This document shows positions 31,401 through 43,107 of a stretch of DNA of 64,000 nt, in pieces; within the stretch, counting starts at the first letter, position 1, and every line of letters begins with the position of its first letter. The notes below the pieces were generated by a model that was not told the DNA's origin, did no database searches, and was given only the letters and a program-made list of their open reading frames with translations. Both the position numbers and the translations under genes were made by a program. The DNA comes from Pyrus communis (Eukaryota > Streptophyta > Magnoliopsida > Rosales > Rosaceae). The stretch covers positions 13,616,317 through 13,680,316 of the forward strand of contig NC_084806.1 of NCBI RefSeq assembly GCF_963583255.1. The letters run 5' to 3'.

Positions 31401-32729
31401 TTCCTCTCACTACACCACATGCTAATAGGTCTTCACTGCTTTCTCGATACTTAATTCACTCTAACAGTAAGAAATTAACTCGTACTTCGATTTTACGGTC
31501 TACTTGTGGAAGTGATCGAAAATGTGGCTAGTCGAAGAGGTTATGTTTATCTAGATATGTGATAAGGTAAAAACAACTATGAGCTTATTTTCCTAATACA
31601 AAACTTGCTCCTAACTTTTCGAGATTTAGTTTCTTCAGCTTCAGCAATCACTATTAATCAGTCTATTAGTTGCGCGCTAATTAACGGATTTATGACATTT
31701 TGATATTATTCGTTACCCTGAAACTGTGAACCGACATTCTAGTATAACGGTATCACTCCCATATACCAGCACCTATGTCCAGTATCAGAAATCATGCCGC
31801 TTGAATACTGGTTGACAGTTCCTAGATATCAGACAATATCGTTAATTAGTAGAGCCACCATAGGCTGATTACAGACTAGAGCTCGCTCGGATGGGTAGTT
31901 TTTGGACGACTGATAAGGAACTGGTCCTATGAGGGGGTTCTATAATTCTAGGGGAAATACTCACTACTTCGAAGATTTTATACTAATCATAGGTATAACA
32001 ACTCGTACTTCGATGCGTATACTCATCAAAATGACAAGTACATCACCAAAAGAAATTTGGAAACTCTTATTGGTTAAGATGTCCCAAAGCTGGAAAGAAG
32101 AATTTACTAATAATCTACTTTAAAACTGGCTTAAACGAAAGTTGATCTTTCTCCTGAAGATCTGAAATGATAACTAGAGTGTTCAAGAATATTAGAACTA
32201 TCTGGGACCAAAAATGACTGTCCCCCTGATGTTTCTTTCGTCGAGTGCTACCACTTAACACCAGGTTGTCGCTCAAGACAATTTTGGAATCTTGACGAAG
32301 TAAACTTCGTAGGAATCCTAATAAATGGTATGCTAACAGGTACTGCCAAGGAATCAAAATTAGTTTTGGTTTCCTATCTCAAAAAGGTTGATAATGATAA
32401 CGTGAAAATAATGATGAGATTGATTTATAGTTCCCTGGTGATACACCGTTGTCGATACATTAGCCCTGCTTTAGGGCCAACAACTTGTCTCAAATCTACA
32501 TCTTTCCTTGGCAGAGAAGTTCTTTGCTTTAGGTCTAAAAACGTTCGCCAAAGTGACCTTCTAAAATGTCGACAAGTCGACAAAACTGCCCAAAACTTAG
32601 GAAAAGCTAACATATTTTTCGTATTTGATGAGGTGGCAATATTCGAACATTAGGCTCAAGAACCGAGAATGCTTACATGACGCGTGTGATGAACGCAATA
32701 CTGCCCAACTTATGCTCTGATACCAAAAC
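28448..32729 (-). pseudogene. Interior of the old gypsy element, heavily decayed pol
   Basis: On the minus strand the interior runs from a tRNA-iMet-type primer site (32714-32725) to a purine-rich tract (28448-28465) beside the 3' LTR. The best coding trace is integrase at 30374-29939. There PYPIPVEVHEY corresponds to the usual LPIPxWKWE segment, and MFIDRFDKSTHFSLV and ISIIIFSDYDSIFTHL correspond to the DRLTKSAHF and SDRDxxFTS motifs. Elsewhere stops and frameshifts are too dense to call RT or gag. The primer-site type and integrase pattern suggest a chromovirus-like gypsy. That lineage is inferred. Confidence 0.75.
32714..32725 (-). other. Primer-binding site, tRNA-iMet type
   Basis: TGGTATCAGAGC on the minus strand lies four bases from the LTR end at 32730. 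This is the standard initiator-Met primer site of many plant LTR elements. Confidence 0.88.
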
Positions 32730-33480
32730 TGACACACCCTGACTCGGAATGTCCACTAGGACTCCAAATCAAGCTGTGTTGGCTGTCACTTATAAGGTGA
32801 CGAAGCCATAAAGTGTAGTGATGTGGAAAATGTGAATAAATTTAAACCTAAAAGTGCCTAAATACAAGAGTGCGCGGTGAGCGGGTATGAACCCATTTCA
32901 CACGTGATGACAGAGCACAAGTATAGTACAATAAAGTAGGATGAGAATTATACCATCCATGGTAATCGTCTACACCAAGATTTGCCAATAATCCTCGTCA
33001 GTACGAAAACTCTGCTATTAGAACCTAGAAGGGCAAAAAACAAAGGTGAGTAGGCCTGAAAATAAAGTTTTAATAAAAACCTTTTGAAAGTATTATAACC
33101 CCTCGCCCTAAAACCCGCATAGTTTCCAGAAAATAATACTACGTAGGTACGAAAAATGAATGCACAGGTGTAGTAAAAACAGAAGCATGCCATGCCACAC
33201 TATCTCAGCAATAATAAATGTAAGCCAAGTGTGAGATCAGTCTAAACTAACTTGCCAGTCGGAGTCACCTTAATGTGACCTGTATGACTGGACCTATTGC
33301 TCATTAGTCTATGCTAGCACACAAGTCGAAGTCACCTAGTGTGACCTGTACGACAAGCTGAGTGTAAATATGTCTGCTCTAGTGCTACGATCACATGAAA
33401 ATTAGCGCTATGCGCGGGTCACCTACGAGTCGAAGTTGCCTAATGCGACCTGTATGACACATTCCTCACAGTAAGGAATA
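32730..33480 (-). repeat. 5' LTR of the old gypsy element, truncated
   Basis: Its 3' end (CA on the minus strand) is at 32730. The part 33054-33480 matches 16726-17160 of the 3' LTR. Beyond about 33480-33540 the match stops, so the U3 start is missing. Confidence 0.75.
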
Positions 33481-33970
33481 GCGATGACCTATGAGTCGGA
33501 GTGACCTATTGCGATGACCTAGTAAGGAATAACGATGAAAGTCCCTCGTAGAAAAGTTTACGCAACGAAATTGGTACTTGCAATGAGGAAAAACTTCCTC
33601 ATAAAATAATTATTTTGTTGTTGTGAGATGTGTGGTGATGCTTTAATTGAGTTGAGTGGCGTATCCTTTTCAAAAGATTCAATTATAAAAACATCCAAGC
33701 CTTTTTAGATGGAATTCGTGCGAAAAAAATTTCAATTTTTCTAAGTGAGGCATTTCGTCGAGGATTTCGTGTGCCTACAGTCATCTGTCAAGCCATGTTG
33801 CGTGCATGTAATCATCTGCGGTTAACTTCTAAAGGAGCCTGTCGACATATGCCGACAACTTTCGATCAAGCTTATCGACAGATCCAAACCGATATCTTTC
33901 AACAACAAATTTACCTCATTTCGATTCATAAATAATTACCACAAGAATGCAAAAAATCAACTAAGTAAGA
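33481..33970. other. Unassigned stretch
   Basis: I see no gene or repeat that I can name. A duplicated GACCTATGAGTCGGAGT-like phrase near 33480-33530 is a remnant of the LTR repeats on its left. Confidence 0.4.
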
Positions 33971-33974
33971 CCAG

Positions 33975-35000
33975 TATTGGGTTTTTTCAGACCTAGAAAT
34001 AGTTGTTATTTCATTATTTTTCAATTCTAGACGGCCAATATTGAGTTTTTTAAGATCCAAGAATCGTGTGTTTTTTTCATTACTTTTCAATTCTAGAAAT
34101 CATATGTCCTCTAAATTGTTCTTTTGCTCTTTTTATGTACTTGATTAAGTTCTAGAAATAGTGTTTGTTTGTGGATTTGAAAACAAACCACAACCACAAA
34201 TAAAGTACCACCAGTAAGCACAAAATCAACAAAGTATACCTACTACTGGCTTTCTTCAGATCCAAAAATAGTTTTTTCGTTCAGTATTATGCCCTAAGCG
34301 TGTTTTTGTGCACTTTGATAACTATTGAGTATGTTTTTGTGTACTATTCGATGACTATTTGGCTTTGTTCATATCCATAAATACTGTGTTTTCCATTATT
34401 TTTTCATTTGTAGAAATAGTGTGTTTTAAAAATTGTACTTTGCTCTTTGTACTCTATTCATTTATATAAATAATGTGTGCGCGTGTGTGTGTGTTTTTTT
34501 TTTCTTTTTTCTTTTTTCTTTTTTTTGAATATTATTGGTTTTTGTTCAGTTGTGTAAACTTTGTGTTTTGTGCAATTTTAGAAATAGTTTGTGTTTTGTT
34601 CAATTTCTGGAATAGGGTAATTTTGGTTCAATTTTAGAAATAATGTGTAATTTTCTTGTAGTTCTAGAAATATTTTGTGCTTTTACAGTTCTAGAAATAA
34701 TGTGTTCTATAAATTATGCCTTTGTACTTTATTCATTCCTATAAGTAAAGTGTCAATTCCTATAAATAATGTGCTTTTTTTTCTTTTTGAATATTATTGG
34801 TTCCCTTCATTTGTAGACTGTGTGTTTTGTTCAATTCCATAAATAGTTTGTATTTTGTTCACTTTCAGGAATAAGTGGGTCATTTTGGTTAAATTTATAA
34901 AATAGTGTTTAATTTTGATGTAGTTCTAGAAATAGTTTGTGTTTTTGTAGTTCTAGGAATAATGTGTAGTTTTGTTGCAGCTCTATAAATAATGTATTCA
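33975..35000. repeat. Degenerate minisatellite
   Basis: About sixteen irregularly spaced copies of a motif close to TTCTAGAAATAATGTGTTTT occur here, for example near 33985, 34150, 34405, 34578, 34634, 34690, 34836, 34925 and 34980. Spacing ranges from about 25 to 110 bases. The sequence is very T-rich, with a T/C tract at 34493-34525. No coding frame is present. Confidence 0.6.
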
Positions 35001-35385
35001 TTGGTAAACAACTTCAAAATACACCAACTCTTATGTGTTCATTGTTGGAGATGAAAGCAACCAAGAAACCAAGGATGAAGACTTATGCTATGAAAACAGC
35101 AAAAAGGCCAGTAAAAGAGAAGAATGAGGTAGCTGCAACTACGTACTTATGTGCAGTACAAGTGCAATATGATCGGTTTTGCATATGCCATGCGCTTGTA
35201 CAAGCCTACACTTCAAAGTCGGCAAGACATATGCGATGAGCTAGCAAAGACACCATTTTGGGGCTTATCAAGTTGTACATGGATTATATCATGATCACAT
35301 CTGAAATAAAAAAGAAATCAGACATGGACTTGATCAAGATAGTGCAATGCTACGATACAAATTAAAAAAATTCAAATTTGGAGAG
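35001..35385 (+). pseudogene. Coding remnant of unknown protein, possibly DUF1985/Ulp1-type
   Basis: A 68-codon frame (35033-35239; MKATKKPRMKTYAMKTAKRP) is basic and unrecognised. Just after it, DELAKTPFWGL and, after a one-base shift, KKKSDMDLIKIVQCYD can be read. This resembles the N-terminal part of plant DUF1985/Ulp1-type proteins carried by some Mutator-like elements. The match is from memory and short. The remnant ends where the copia integrase starts. Confidence 0.3.
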
Positions 35386-36110
35386 CATTAATATTATGTA
35401 GTCGTTATTGATGATTTTTCTAAGTATTCATGGTTGTGTCCATTAAAATTAAAATCGGATGTATCTTCTACATTTGTAGCTTTTAAGAAATTGGTTGAAA
35501 ATTTGTTTAACACCACTATCAAAACCTTTCAAACCGACGGAGGAGGTGAGTATATGAACAATAAATTCAAATTTTTCTTGACTTTTCATGGAATTAACTA
35601 TCGTTTTACATGCCCACATCATCTCGAACAAAATGGAGTTTCAAAACCAAAACATTGTCACATGGTTGAAACTGGGCTTACTCTTCTTGCTCACCCTCTT
35701 CATTTTGGGATGAAGCTTTTCATACAACTAAATATTTGATTAATTGTTTGCCAACAAAGGTATTAAATAATGAGTCACCTAATCAAAGGCTTTTTCACAA
35801 ACCTCCTCAATATGATTTTCTAAAGGTTTTTGGTTGCCTTGGTTGTCCTGTTTTTCTATCTTTGACCATACAATAGTAATAAGTTGCAATTTAAATCCAA
35901 ATGTTGTGTTTTTCTTGGCTATTCATTAAATCAACAAGGTTATAGGTGTTTAGACATGTCTACAGGAAGAATGTTTTTGTCCCGTCACATTTTGTTTGAT
36001 GAACAATGTTTCCCATACAAAGAGTCCATTTCTACAAAGTCCTTATCACTTCCCACATCTTCACTGATTAGATATAGGATCATCCTCATCTTTTCGCTTA
36101 CCGTCTCCTA
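35386..36110 (+). pseudogene. Decayed copia integrase (5'-truncated element)
   Basis: It starts inside the integrase core at YVVVIDDFSKYSWL (first Asp) and continues with TDGGGEYMNNKFKFF (second Asp). The third acidic residue is lost: where copia integrases have NGVSERKH, this copy reads NGVSKPKH. A frameshift at about 35700 and a stop near 35875 follow. The integrase tail, CCVFLGYSLNQQGYRCLDMS and MFLSRHILFDE, is at 35884-36010. Gag, protease and 5' LTR are absent. The element continues at 36420. Confidence 0.85.
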
Positions 36111-36420
36111 ATCCACCACCTACCAATCCTATCCAACCATCACATTTTGCCACACCTAAAACCCAATTACCCAACCTAAATCTTATATTATCACTGTTAC
36201 CATCCCTTACCACTTCCTCAAATATCTCTCCATTAGTCATGCCTATCCTTCACCCTACCCATAGCACTGCCAATCTAGGAATTCCCATACCCACGAACGC
36301 AAGTACGATCAATTTTTCCTCCTTCACTCAGACAACAATACAACCGATTCACTCCATGATCACACGTGCTAAAGAAGGAATCCACAAACCCAATCCCAAA
36401 TATGTTTTTCTTTCCACTGT
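36111..36420 (+). other. copia integrase-RT linker
   Basis: This Pro/Thr/Ser-rich linker (MPILHPTHSTANLGIPIPTN and IQPIHSMITRAKEGIHKPNP) is typical of the variable stretch between integrase and RT. It is broken by frameshifts. Confidence 0.6.
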
Positions 36421-37112
36421 AACAAATGATGTGGTTGAGCCTACTTATTTACACAGGCTAATAAATATCCACAGTGGAGACAGGCTATGGTAAAAGAGTT
36501 CAATGCTCTTCAACTTATTAGCACATGGTCCTTGGTGCAATTTCATTCATCTATGAACGTCCTGCCTAATAAATGGGTGTATAAGATTAAGTGGCATTCT
36601 TAAGGTTCCATACAGAGGTTCAAAGCTCATCTTGTGGTTAATGGTTTTCACCAGCAAAAAGGTATCGACTACAATGATACGTTCAGACCCATTGTCACTC
36701 ATGCTACAATCAGACTTATTATTTCCATTGCTCTTCATTATCATTGGCCCATCGGCCAACTTGACGTTTAGAATGCCTTTATACATAGTTCTTTAGCAAA
36801 AGAGGTTTATATAAGACAGCCCTTAGGTTTTGTTGATCCTCAATTCCCTTCACATGTTTGTCGCTTACATAAATCTCTCTATGGTTTGAAACAGGCACCT
36901 TATGCCTTGTTTCAATGCTTCTCTCAACATCTTTAAGAATTGGGGTTTCAGGCGTCTATGGTAGATTCATCACTCTTTACTTTCTTCAATTGTTCAACCG
37001 TTATTTATTTGTTGATTTACGTTGATGATATTCTTGTTATACAAAACAATTCCAGTCATATTTCTCAATTAATTCACCAACTTGGCCAAATGTTTTCTAT
37101 GAATGATCTTGG
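36421..37112 (+). pseudogene. Decayed copia reverse transcriptase, first part
   Basis: Recognisable motifs are [56 protein letters not shown] and YLLIYVDDILV, so the catalytic YVDD is kept. In-frame stops at about 36600, 36768 and 36934 disable it. The frame breaks at the Leu-Gly codons of FSMNDLG, where the solo LTR at 37113 sits, and resumes at 38918. Confidence 0.88.
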
Positions 37113-38912
37113 TGAAGGAATAATTTGTGAAAACAAGTTCATTTGAGCAACATGTATGCATGCAATTAACAATTAAAGGTGGAATCATGCTTGTATGCAC
37201 TTAAAAACAAAACTTTACCCATGAACTTCAAGGCCTAGTAGTTGTGGTGAACCAAGACTCAACTCAAATCTTAAAGAAAAGAGTTGAGAAACTTTTATAC
37301 CTTTGAAGCACCTATTTGCTTAGCAAAGGATGTTCACCCATGTGAGGGCCTTCTTTCCTTAGTCTCGTTGCTCCTTGGCTCCATGGATGTGGATGGAGGA
37401 ACTTTGCTTCTTGGCTCCATGACTTCTTGGATATGGATGAATGAATGGATTCTCCAAGTTCCCAAGAAAAGGAACCTCTAAGTTTCCATACCAAGGAGAG
37501 CAATGAGGAAGAGATGAGTAACCTAGGAAGAGATGGATGCTAGTCCATTCTTCCTAGGGTGGCCGGCCTCCTAAGAGAAGAGAGAGCTTTTTGTATTTTT
37601 TCTTCTTTTCTCTCTAGAAAACCTTTATGAGGGAATGAGTTATAATTTCCTTTCTATAGCCACTTACATTGAGTGGCATAATTGAAACTAAAACCAATTC
37701 TCCCTCACACTTTCTATGGCCGGCCATGTGGGTTCATTGGGCTTTCATGCCCTTTGTGTTTTCAAGTTGTCATACAACTTGAGTTATATTGGACTTGACA
37801 TTCGAAGCCCATTGGGCCTTGAGACCCAAAACTAACTTGAGGTCTAAAACGAACTTATTAGTTTGATTAATTAACATATTAATTAATCCTAGCCATAAAT
37901 AATTAAACCATTTAATTATCCTTACTCATCTCCATTGTTTTTTTAATCTCTACCTTACACGGTGTACGATCCATTAAGTTTCTTTTAGCGAGGTAGTAGA
38001 CGATTAGAACTTTTCAAATCAATTGTGAATTGAAACTTACTTTTCAATTCTCCCTTTAGTGCTTATACACCTTTAGGGCTTCCACAAACCATGAGTGACA
38101 CCTAGCAATATGTCATGGCTACCCAAGTTAATCAGAAGAGGTGGAGAACCTATTCAGTTTGGGATTACAATGAAATACGGTCTTTCTCTAATACAATAGT
38201 CTTGACCACATTGTTTGATTTGATAGTTTATTCATGTCTACTATCCAATTCCTAAATCTCATTCATACTCTGGCCAAAGATTCTTAATCATATCATAGAG
38301 TATTCTCCCTCAAACAGTTTGAAGGTTAAAGATCCCTTGTTGTGCATTCACTTGCCTCCATGGCTAAGTGGCTTAACCCCAACTATGCCTTGGACACCCT
38401 TTGACGGAGTGACTTTGACATAGTCAAAGATTAAGGACCTAACCATAAGACATTTATAATGCCTCAGGTCAAATGAATACTTTGCATTATCCCAACCATG
38501 AGTTTTCATGTGACATGAGTATGAGAACTCCTTGTTGATCGCGTTCAGTGGACTCATTCTCTATTGAGCACCTACATGCTTGTCTTCATGTCAGTCACAC
38601 CAAGGACTCAAGATCAGTCACTCTCTCTAAGAGAAAACATAGCACGTATTGATCTTAACGAACTGTCAATGCCCAATTAGCAATCCTATGATCAGGAACG
38701 TTTAGGATATGTATACGAAAGAGAATGGTCTCATGAATCTAACTTCTTTAGATCACATTTTCCCAATTACATATTCCTTGAAAGCATATAACATTTATAT
38801 GAGACGACCTTGAACAATAATCTTTGCCCTTTATATTAAACTAGATTAGTTTAACATGTGAAATGTATGTAAAGTATCATCATATGATTGGCTTTAGGGC
38901 ACATTTCCAACA
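37113..38912 (-). mobile_element. Solo LTR (1800 bp) in the copia RT
   Basis: The minus strand begins TGTTGGAAATGTGCCC at 38912 and ends TATTCCTTCA at 37113. The target duplication CTTGG is perfect (37108-37112 and 38913-38917). Taking out the insert and one CTTGG restores FSMNDLG-PLHYFLGTE in frame, which proves both ends. No primer site or coding part is inside, so it is an LTR left by recombination between the ends of a full element. The start sequence is common in copia-type elements of eudicots. Confidence 0.92.
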
Positions 38913-38917
38913 CTTGG

Positions 38918-39602
38918 CCCCTTACATTATTTTTTGGGAACGGAAATTAAGAGGACACCTAATGCCATGTACCTTTCTCAGTCAAAGTACATCCTCGACC
39001 TACTTAAGAAGACTCAAATGACTGATGCCAAACCATTCACCACTCCCGCTACAACTGGAAGGAAATTGAGTTAATATGAAGGTGAACCATTGTCTGATGG
39101 TACTGATTTTTGAAGTATGGTTTGAGCCTTATAATATCTTCTCTTTATGTGACCTAACATTGCTTTCGCAGTGAATCAGATCTGCCAATAGATGCATTCA
39201 ACAACCATTGCACATGGGTTGCTGTAAAGTGCATTCTATGATATTTGAAGGCTACTCATGATTATGGAATTGTGTACAAACCTAGCCCTCTCACTCTCAC
39301 TACATTTGCCGATGCAGATAATGCAAGAGATCTTAATTATCGTCACTCAAATAGGGGATATTGCATTTTTCTTAGCGATAATTTAGTGTCTTAGAGTTCC
39401 AAGAAACAATGGGGGTGTCTTGTTCAAGCACAGAGGCCAAGTACAGACAAATGGCATACACAGCTGCCACCTTATCTTGGTTTCATCACATTTTTCAGAA
39501 TCTTCATCTTTCTGATGGTGTGATAATATAAGTGCACTTTTAGTGGCCCTTAACCCAGTCTATCAAGCTCGGATGCACCATGTCGAGGTTAACTACCACT
39601 AT
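38918..39602 (+). pseudogene. Decayed copia RT end and RNase H
   Basis: It continues the split RT: PLHYFLGTEIKRTPNAMYLS and KYILDLLKKTQMTDAK. RNase H follows with several shifts (YKPSPLTLTTFADADNARDL-like at 39275-39340; SSTEAKYRQMAYTAATLSWF-like at 39425-39480). The HVEVNYHY segment at 39570-39600 is split by the second solo LTR. Confidence 0.8.
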
Positions 39603-41237
39603 TGTCATGCCCCGCCCCTGAAATATATGTTTTCTAGAGTTAATTATAGTAGGCCCAACTTACAATCATAGTTAATTTATTTCCATTAATCACATTTCTC
39701 TAAGTCAATAATTCAAATTCTTACAAGCTATCCATATTTTTTTAAATGTCGAAACATATCTTTAAATTAACATTTGAATTCACTATCATTAGTCATCATT
39801 CTCCAAATAATTTCCTTCATCCCGCATAATCCATAACCATTAATCATTTACAAAACACATACAATTTCACTTCCAATTTAGAACCATTTCCTTCTTTTAG
39901 ATCAAAATTCCATCTAAATATTAATTCTTGATTATTTAAGGCTACATCTAACCTTTGTTAGACTGCCTACGTACCCTTGAGTGGGATCAAGCCTTTCGTA
40001 GTTCACATTTCTAAAATTCAAACCAAATTCGAATATGTTCGATTAATCCAATATATATACCACAATTGTGTTAATATTCAAACCATAGCAAATAGACTCA
40101 AAAGCATAATTAGAATAACGAAATTCTCATAAAAACATAATGTCAACTCCCTGGCCGTGCGCCGCGACACGCGTCGCCGCAGGTGGCGGTCGGCCGTCCC
40201 AACTCACCGAAAAATTTAACTATTTCTAAAAACTACCAAATTTTACAGGGTTGTAGATCTCAATGAATGGAGCAAGTTTCATACCTGTGGCCATGTTCAA
40301 TTTGGCCGGGAAACACCTCAAATTGGCCACGAACCGCTGAAACCCTTGTTTTTGGGTGTCCTTGATTCGACTCCAAAACAACTCCGATGCCCCAACCAAT
40401 GCGTGGGCTTTGTTCCAGGCCTCAAGGGGAGTTTACTAGTAGTGGTAATTTGAGGACATCATTTCACAATTTGGTGGATTTCGAACAATCACCGCCGCAC
40501 CCACCGATGTGTTTTTCCCAATTTTTAAGGTCAAATCTCATGATTTTTGGGGTGTAATAGGAAGAGGGAAGTTTATGGAGAGTTTCCCAAGTGGTGGTTT
40601 GATGGGATTCGCCGGAAAAAGGGTTAAAATCCGTCAGAAATGGCAAGAACACCGACCGGGTCGGCTCGTCCCTTTCACGGGTCAAGGGTCCCCTTCACCC
40701 TCATTTCTCTCCTTTTCCCTCCTTTCTTTCCTCTCCCATTTGTCACCCTCCTTTCTATTCTTTTTCTTTCAATCTCAACCATCCATCATTTATTTTCCTT
40801 TCATCACAGCCACACACGTGGCATAACTTATTGCTCCAGATTTCTAGAGTCTTCTAAATGGAATTAAAATTTTCAATATATCCTTGACTTTAAACGTTAA
40901 TAACTTCTTCGTTATAACTCCGTTTCACAAATGGTTTGCGCCTACGCGTTCGTGATATGAAGCTATATTCAAAATATAAATTGTGACCTCAAAAGGTCTA
41001 CGGATTTTAATTAATTAATTTCCAAGCGTCAAACTTTGTAACTAGTTTAATTTAAAATAAACTCAAGTAAATTAATATAATTCCTCCAAAAAAATAACAT
41101 AAAATCTCAATATGTAAATTATATTAATTTCCGGAACAAAATTTTAAAATTTCCCAATTCTATTTCCATAACCCTTAATCGATTTATTTTCGATTTTCCT
41201 CCGCATATTCATATATTTAAAATTTCAAGGTATTACA
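39603..41237 (-). mobile_element. Solo gypsy-type LTR (1635 bp) in the copia RNase H
   Basis: The minus strand begins TGTAATACCTTGAAATTT at 41237 and ends GGGGCGGGGCATGACA at 39603. The target duplication ACTAT is perfect (39598-39602 and 41238-41242). It is the best bounded member of the dispersed LTR family also seen at 3985-5900, 13632-15240 and 16718-18705. Shared blocks lie at about 39945 and 40912. No interior sequence is present. Confidence 0.92.
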
Positions 41238-41242
41238 ACTAT

Positions 41243-41560
41243 GTTCAAGAAAAAAGTGGTGAGCAAAGAAATTGTTGTTGGTTTTGTGGCTACTACAGAC
41301 CAAATTGCTGATATGCTCATAAAATGATTGTCCTTATCTCTATTGAATTATCTTATCTCCAAGCTTCCTGTTTGTCAACGATCGCTTTGCCGGAGCGTGA
41401 TAAACCTAATAATCCTACATGTCCTCCAGGTTAGAAATGCTTATCAAATGATTAATCCAAGCTCGTATAGTTTGAATTACAAAGTTCCCATTGCGACATT
41501 TTGGCTAACTCAAGAACTCTTCAACAGATAGAGAACAACACAACTCCACTTCACTTTAGA
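41243..41560 (+). pseudogene. End of the decayed copia pol
   Basis: After the solo LTR the frame KVVSKEIVVGFVATTDQIAD is the usual copia pol C-terminus (41258-41330), with a one-base shift just before it and a stop at about 41325. The following LNYLISKLPVCQRSL belongs to the same tail. A 3' LTR must lie close by, but I cannot place its ends. Confidence 0.78.
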
Positions 41561-42071
41561 CTATATCTCCACCGTGCAAACCTGTTGTTCAGTTTATGTA
41601 TTTATATTTTGAATTCCCTTGTAATCTGGGATAATATTTATACTATAACCTCATCTTCTAATCTTTATATAATGAAGTAAATGACTCACTCATAAGTAAC
41701 TGAGTTAAGCTTATGCAATTAGTATCTATAACCCTAGCTTAAGTTCTTTCACACCACACCTACTTCCATCGCTGCACTTAATGCCATTCCCGCTTCCATC
41801 TTCACCCTTTTCACCACTGCCACTTCCACTTTTACCATTTTCACTACTTTCTCCTCCAACATCAAACTCTCTATTTGCCTCATCACGTCTCTCTACCTCC
41901 AAGTTCATCCCCTTTGAAACTTCATCCTCAAGTGTATCGCACATTGGTTGCTCCTCCGGTACATTCTACTCCCTATTTGCACTGCCATGTGTCGTTTTCA
42001 CCACCACTCCATCCTCCACACTAAAGCTCTCTGCAATCTGCCCAACTCCTTATTCCATCAAGGAGAAGTAG
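41561..42071. other. Unassigned stretch, probably the copia 3' LTR plus unknown sequence
   Basis: The region 41561-41740 could be copia LTR sequence. The region 41755-41900 is C/T/A-rich and resembles 3640-3730. A 96-codon plus frame is Pro/Ser-rich and of low complexity, so I do not call a gene. Confidence 0.35.
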
Positions 42072-43107
42072 GAGACGAGCCATAAGAGTCGGGCTTGCCA
42101 GATTTCTTGCCAACACCATTAGAGGTCAAGAAGCCAAGGGGCTAGATATGATAAAACTTGGCATGCCCAATCCAAGTAAGGGCCCCAGTGCTAGAAACTT
42201 GCCTATTGATGGAAGGAAACCTCTACCCTATTGACCGCCACCATTGGTTTATAATGGGGGAGAAGCTAGCTGGAGGCAGCCCAATCCAGCAAATGAAGCT
42301 TTCTCGGGCATGGATCATGGCTTGAAGTGGGGGAGTTCTTCTTCCTTACGAAACAATTTAGCCAATCAACAACTCAGTAATGAACTAGCAAAGTTAAGGA
42401 GAATGGTGGTGCAAAATGTTCAACCTTAAGCCCGCTTGATGTTCAAAATCGCCTACCAGAAGCCTTTCCCTGCATATGTGGATGAACAATCCCTTCAATC
42501 CTAATTTGAAATTGCCTGCTTTCCCAACTTTTAGTGTGGAATATTGTAATATGTCTTCTAAAGATCATATTTTCAAATGCTCAAACTATTTTGTGGCTCT
42601 TGAAGATAATCCTAACTACAAGTTAAGGTTGTTTGGGAATTCTCTGGTAGGGCTGGCTTCCCAATGGTATTCTTTGATGCCTTCTAATTCCATTGCTAAT
42701 TGGGGGCAGATGGAGATGGCTTTTCATGAGCAATTATATAGAGTGGAACCAAAGATGACCATTAATGACTTGGTGGAGGTAAAACAGTATGAACATGAAT
42801 CTACAGAAGACTTCATAATGAGATTCAGGAGAACTAGGATGAGAAGCCAATTTCTTATCAATCATGCTCAACTGATAGTTATTGCACAGAAGGCTTTAAG
42901 ATTGCTCTTGAAAAAGAAGTTCTATGATGTACAATTTAATGAATTCCAAGAGCAGGTGATGCAGCAACCAAGTATGAGAAGTTGTTGACATAAGAACAAC
43001 AAGTGAAACACTCCTCCAAGACTTCCCCGTTCTACAAAAATAAAGCACCAATACATCAGTTAAAGTTTGAAAACTTGGAAACAAGAGATAATGAAGACAA
43101 CTTTAGA
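42072..43107 (+). pseudogene. Tat-lineage gypsy gag (5'-truncated, decayed)
   Basis: Frames read RGQEAKGLDMIKLGMPNPSK, then FKLPAFPTF-type sequence. The retrotransposon gag domain is at 42570-42990: YKLRLFGNSLVGLASQWYSL, then IANWGQMEMAFHEQLYRVEP, then VEVKQYEHESTEDFIMRFRR. This capsid pattern is that of plant gypsy elements of the Tat group. Frames change at about 42430 and 42965 and there are stops. The LTR and primer site that should precede gag are not found, so the element is cut at about 42071. Confidence 0.85.

Noticed and set aside
41781..42071. 96-codon Pro/Ser-rich plus ORF, with a Gly/Ser-rich minus ORF
   Set aside because: It is low-complexity C/T-rich sequence similar to 3640-3730, with no start context or domain.
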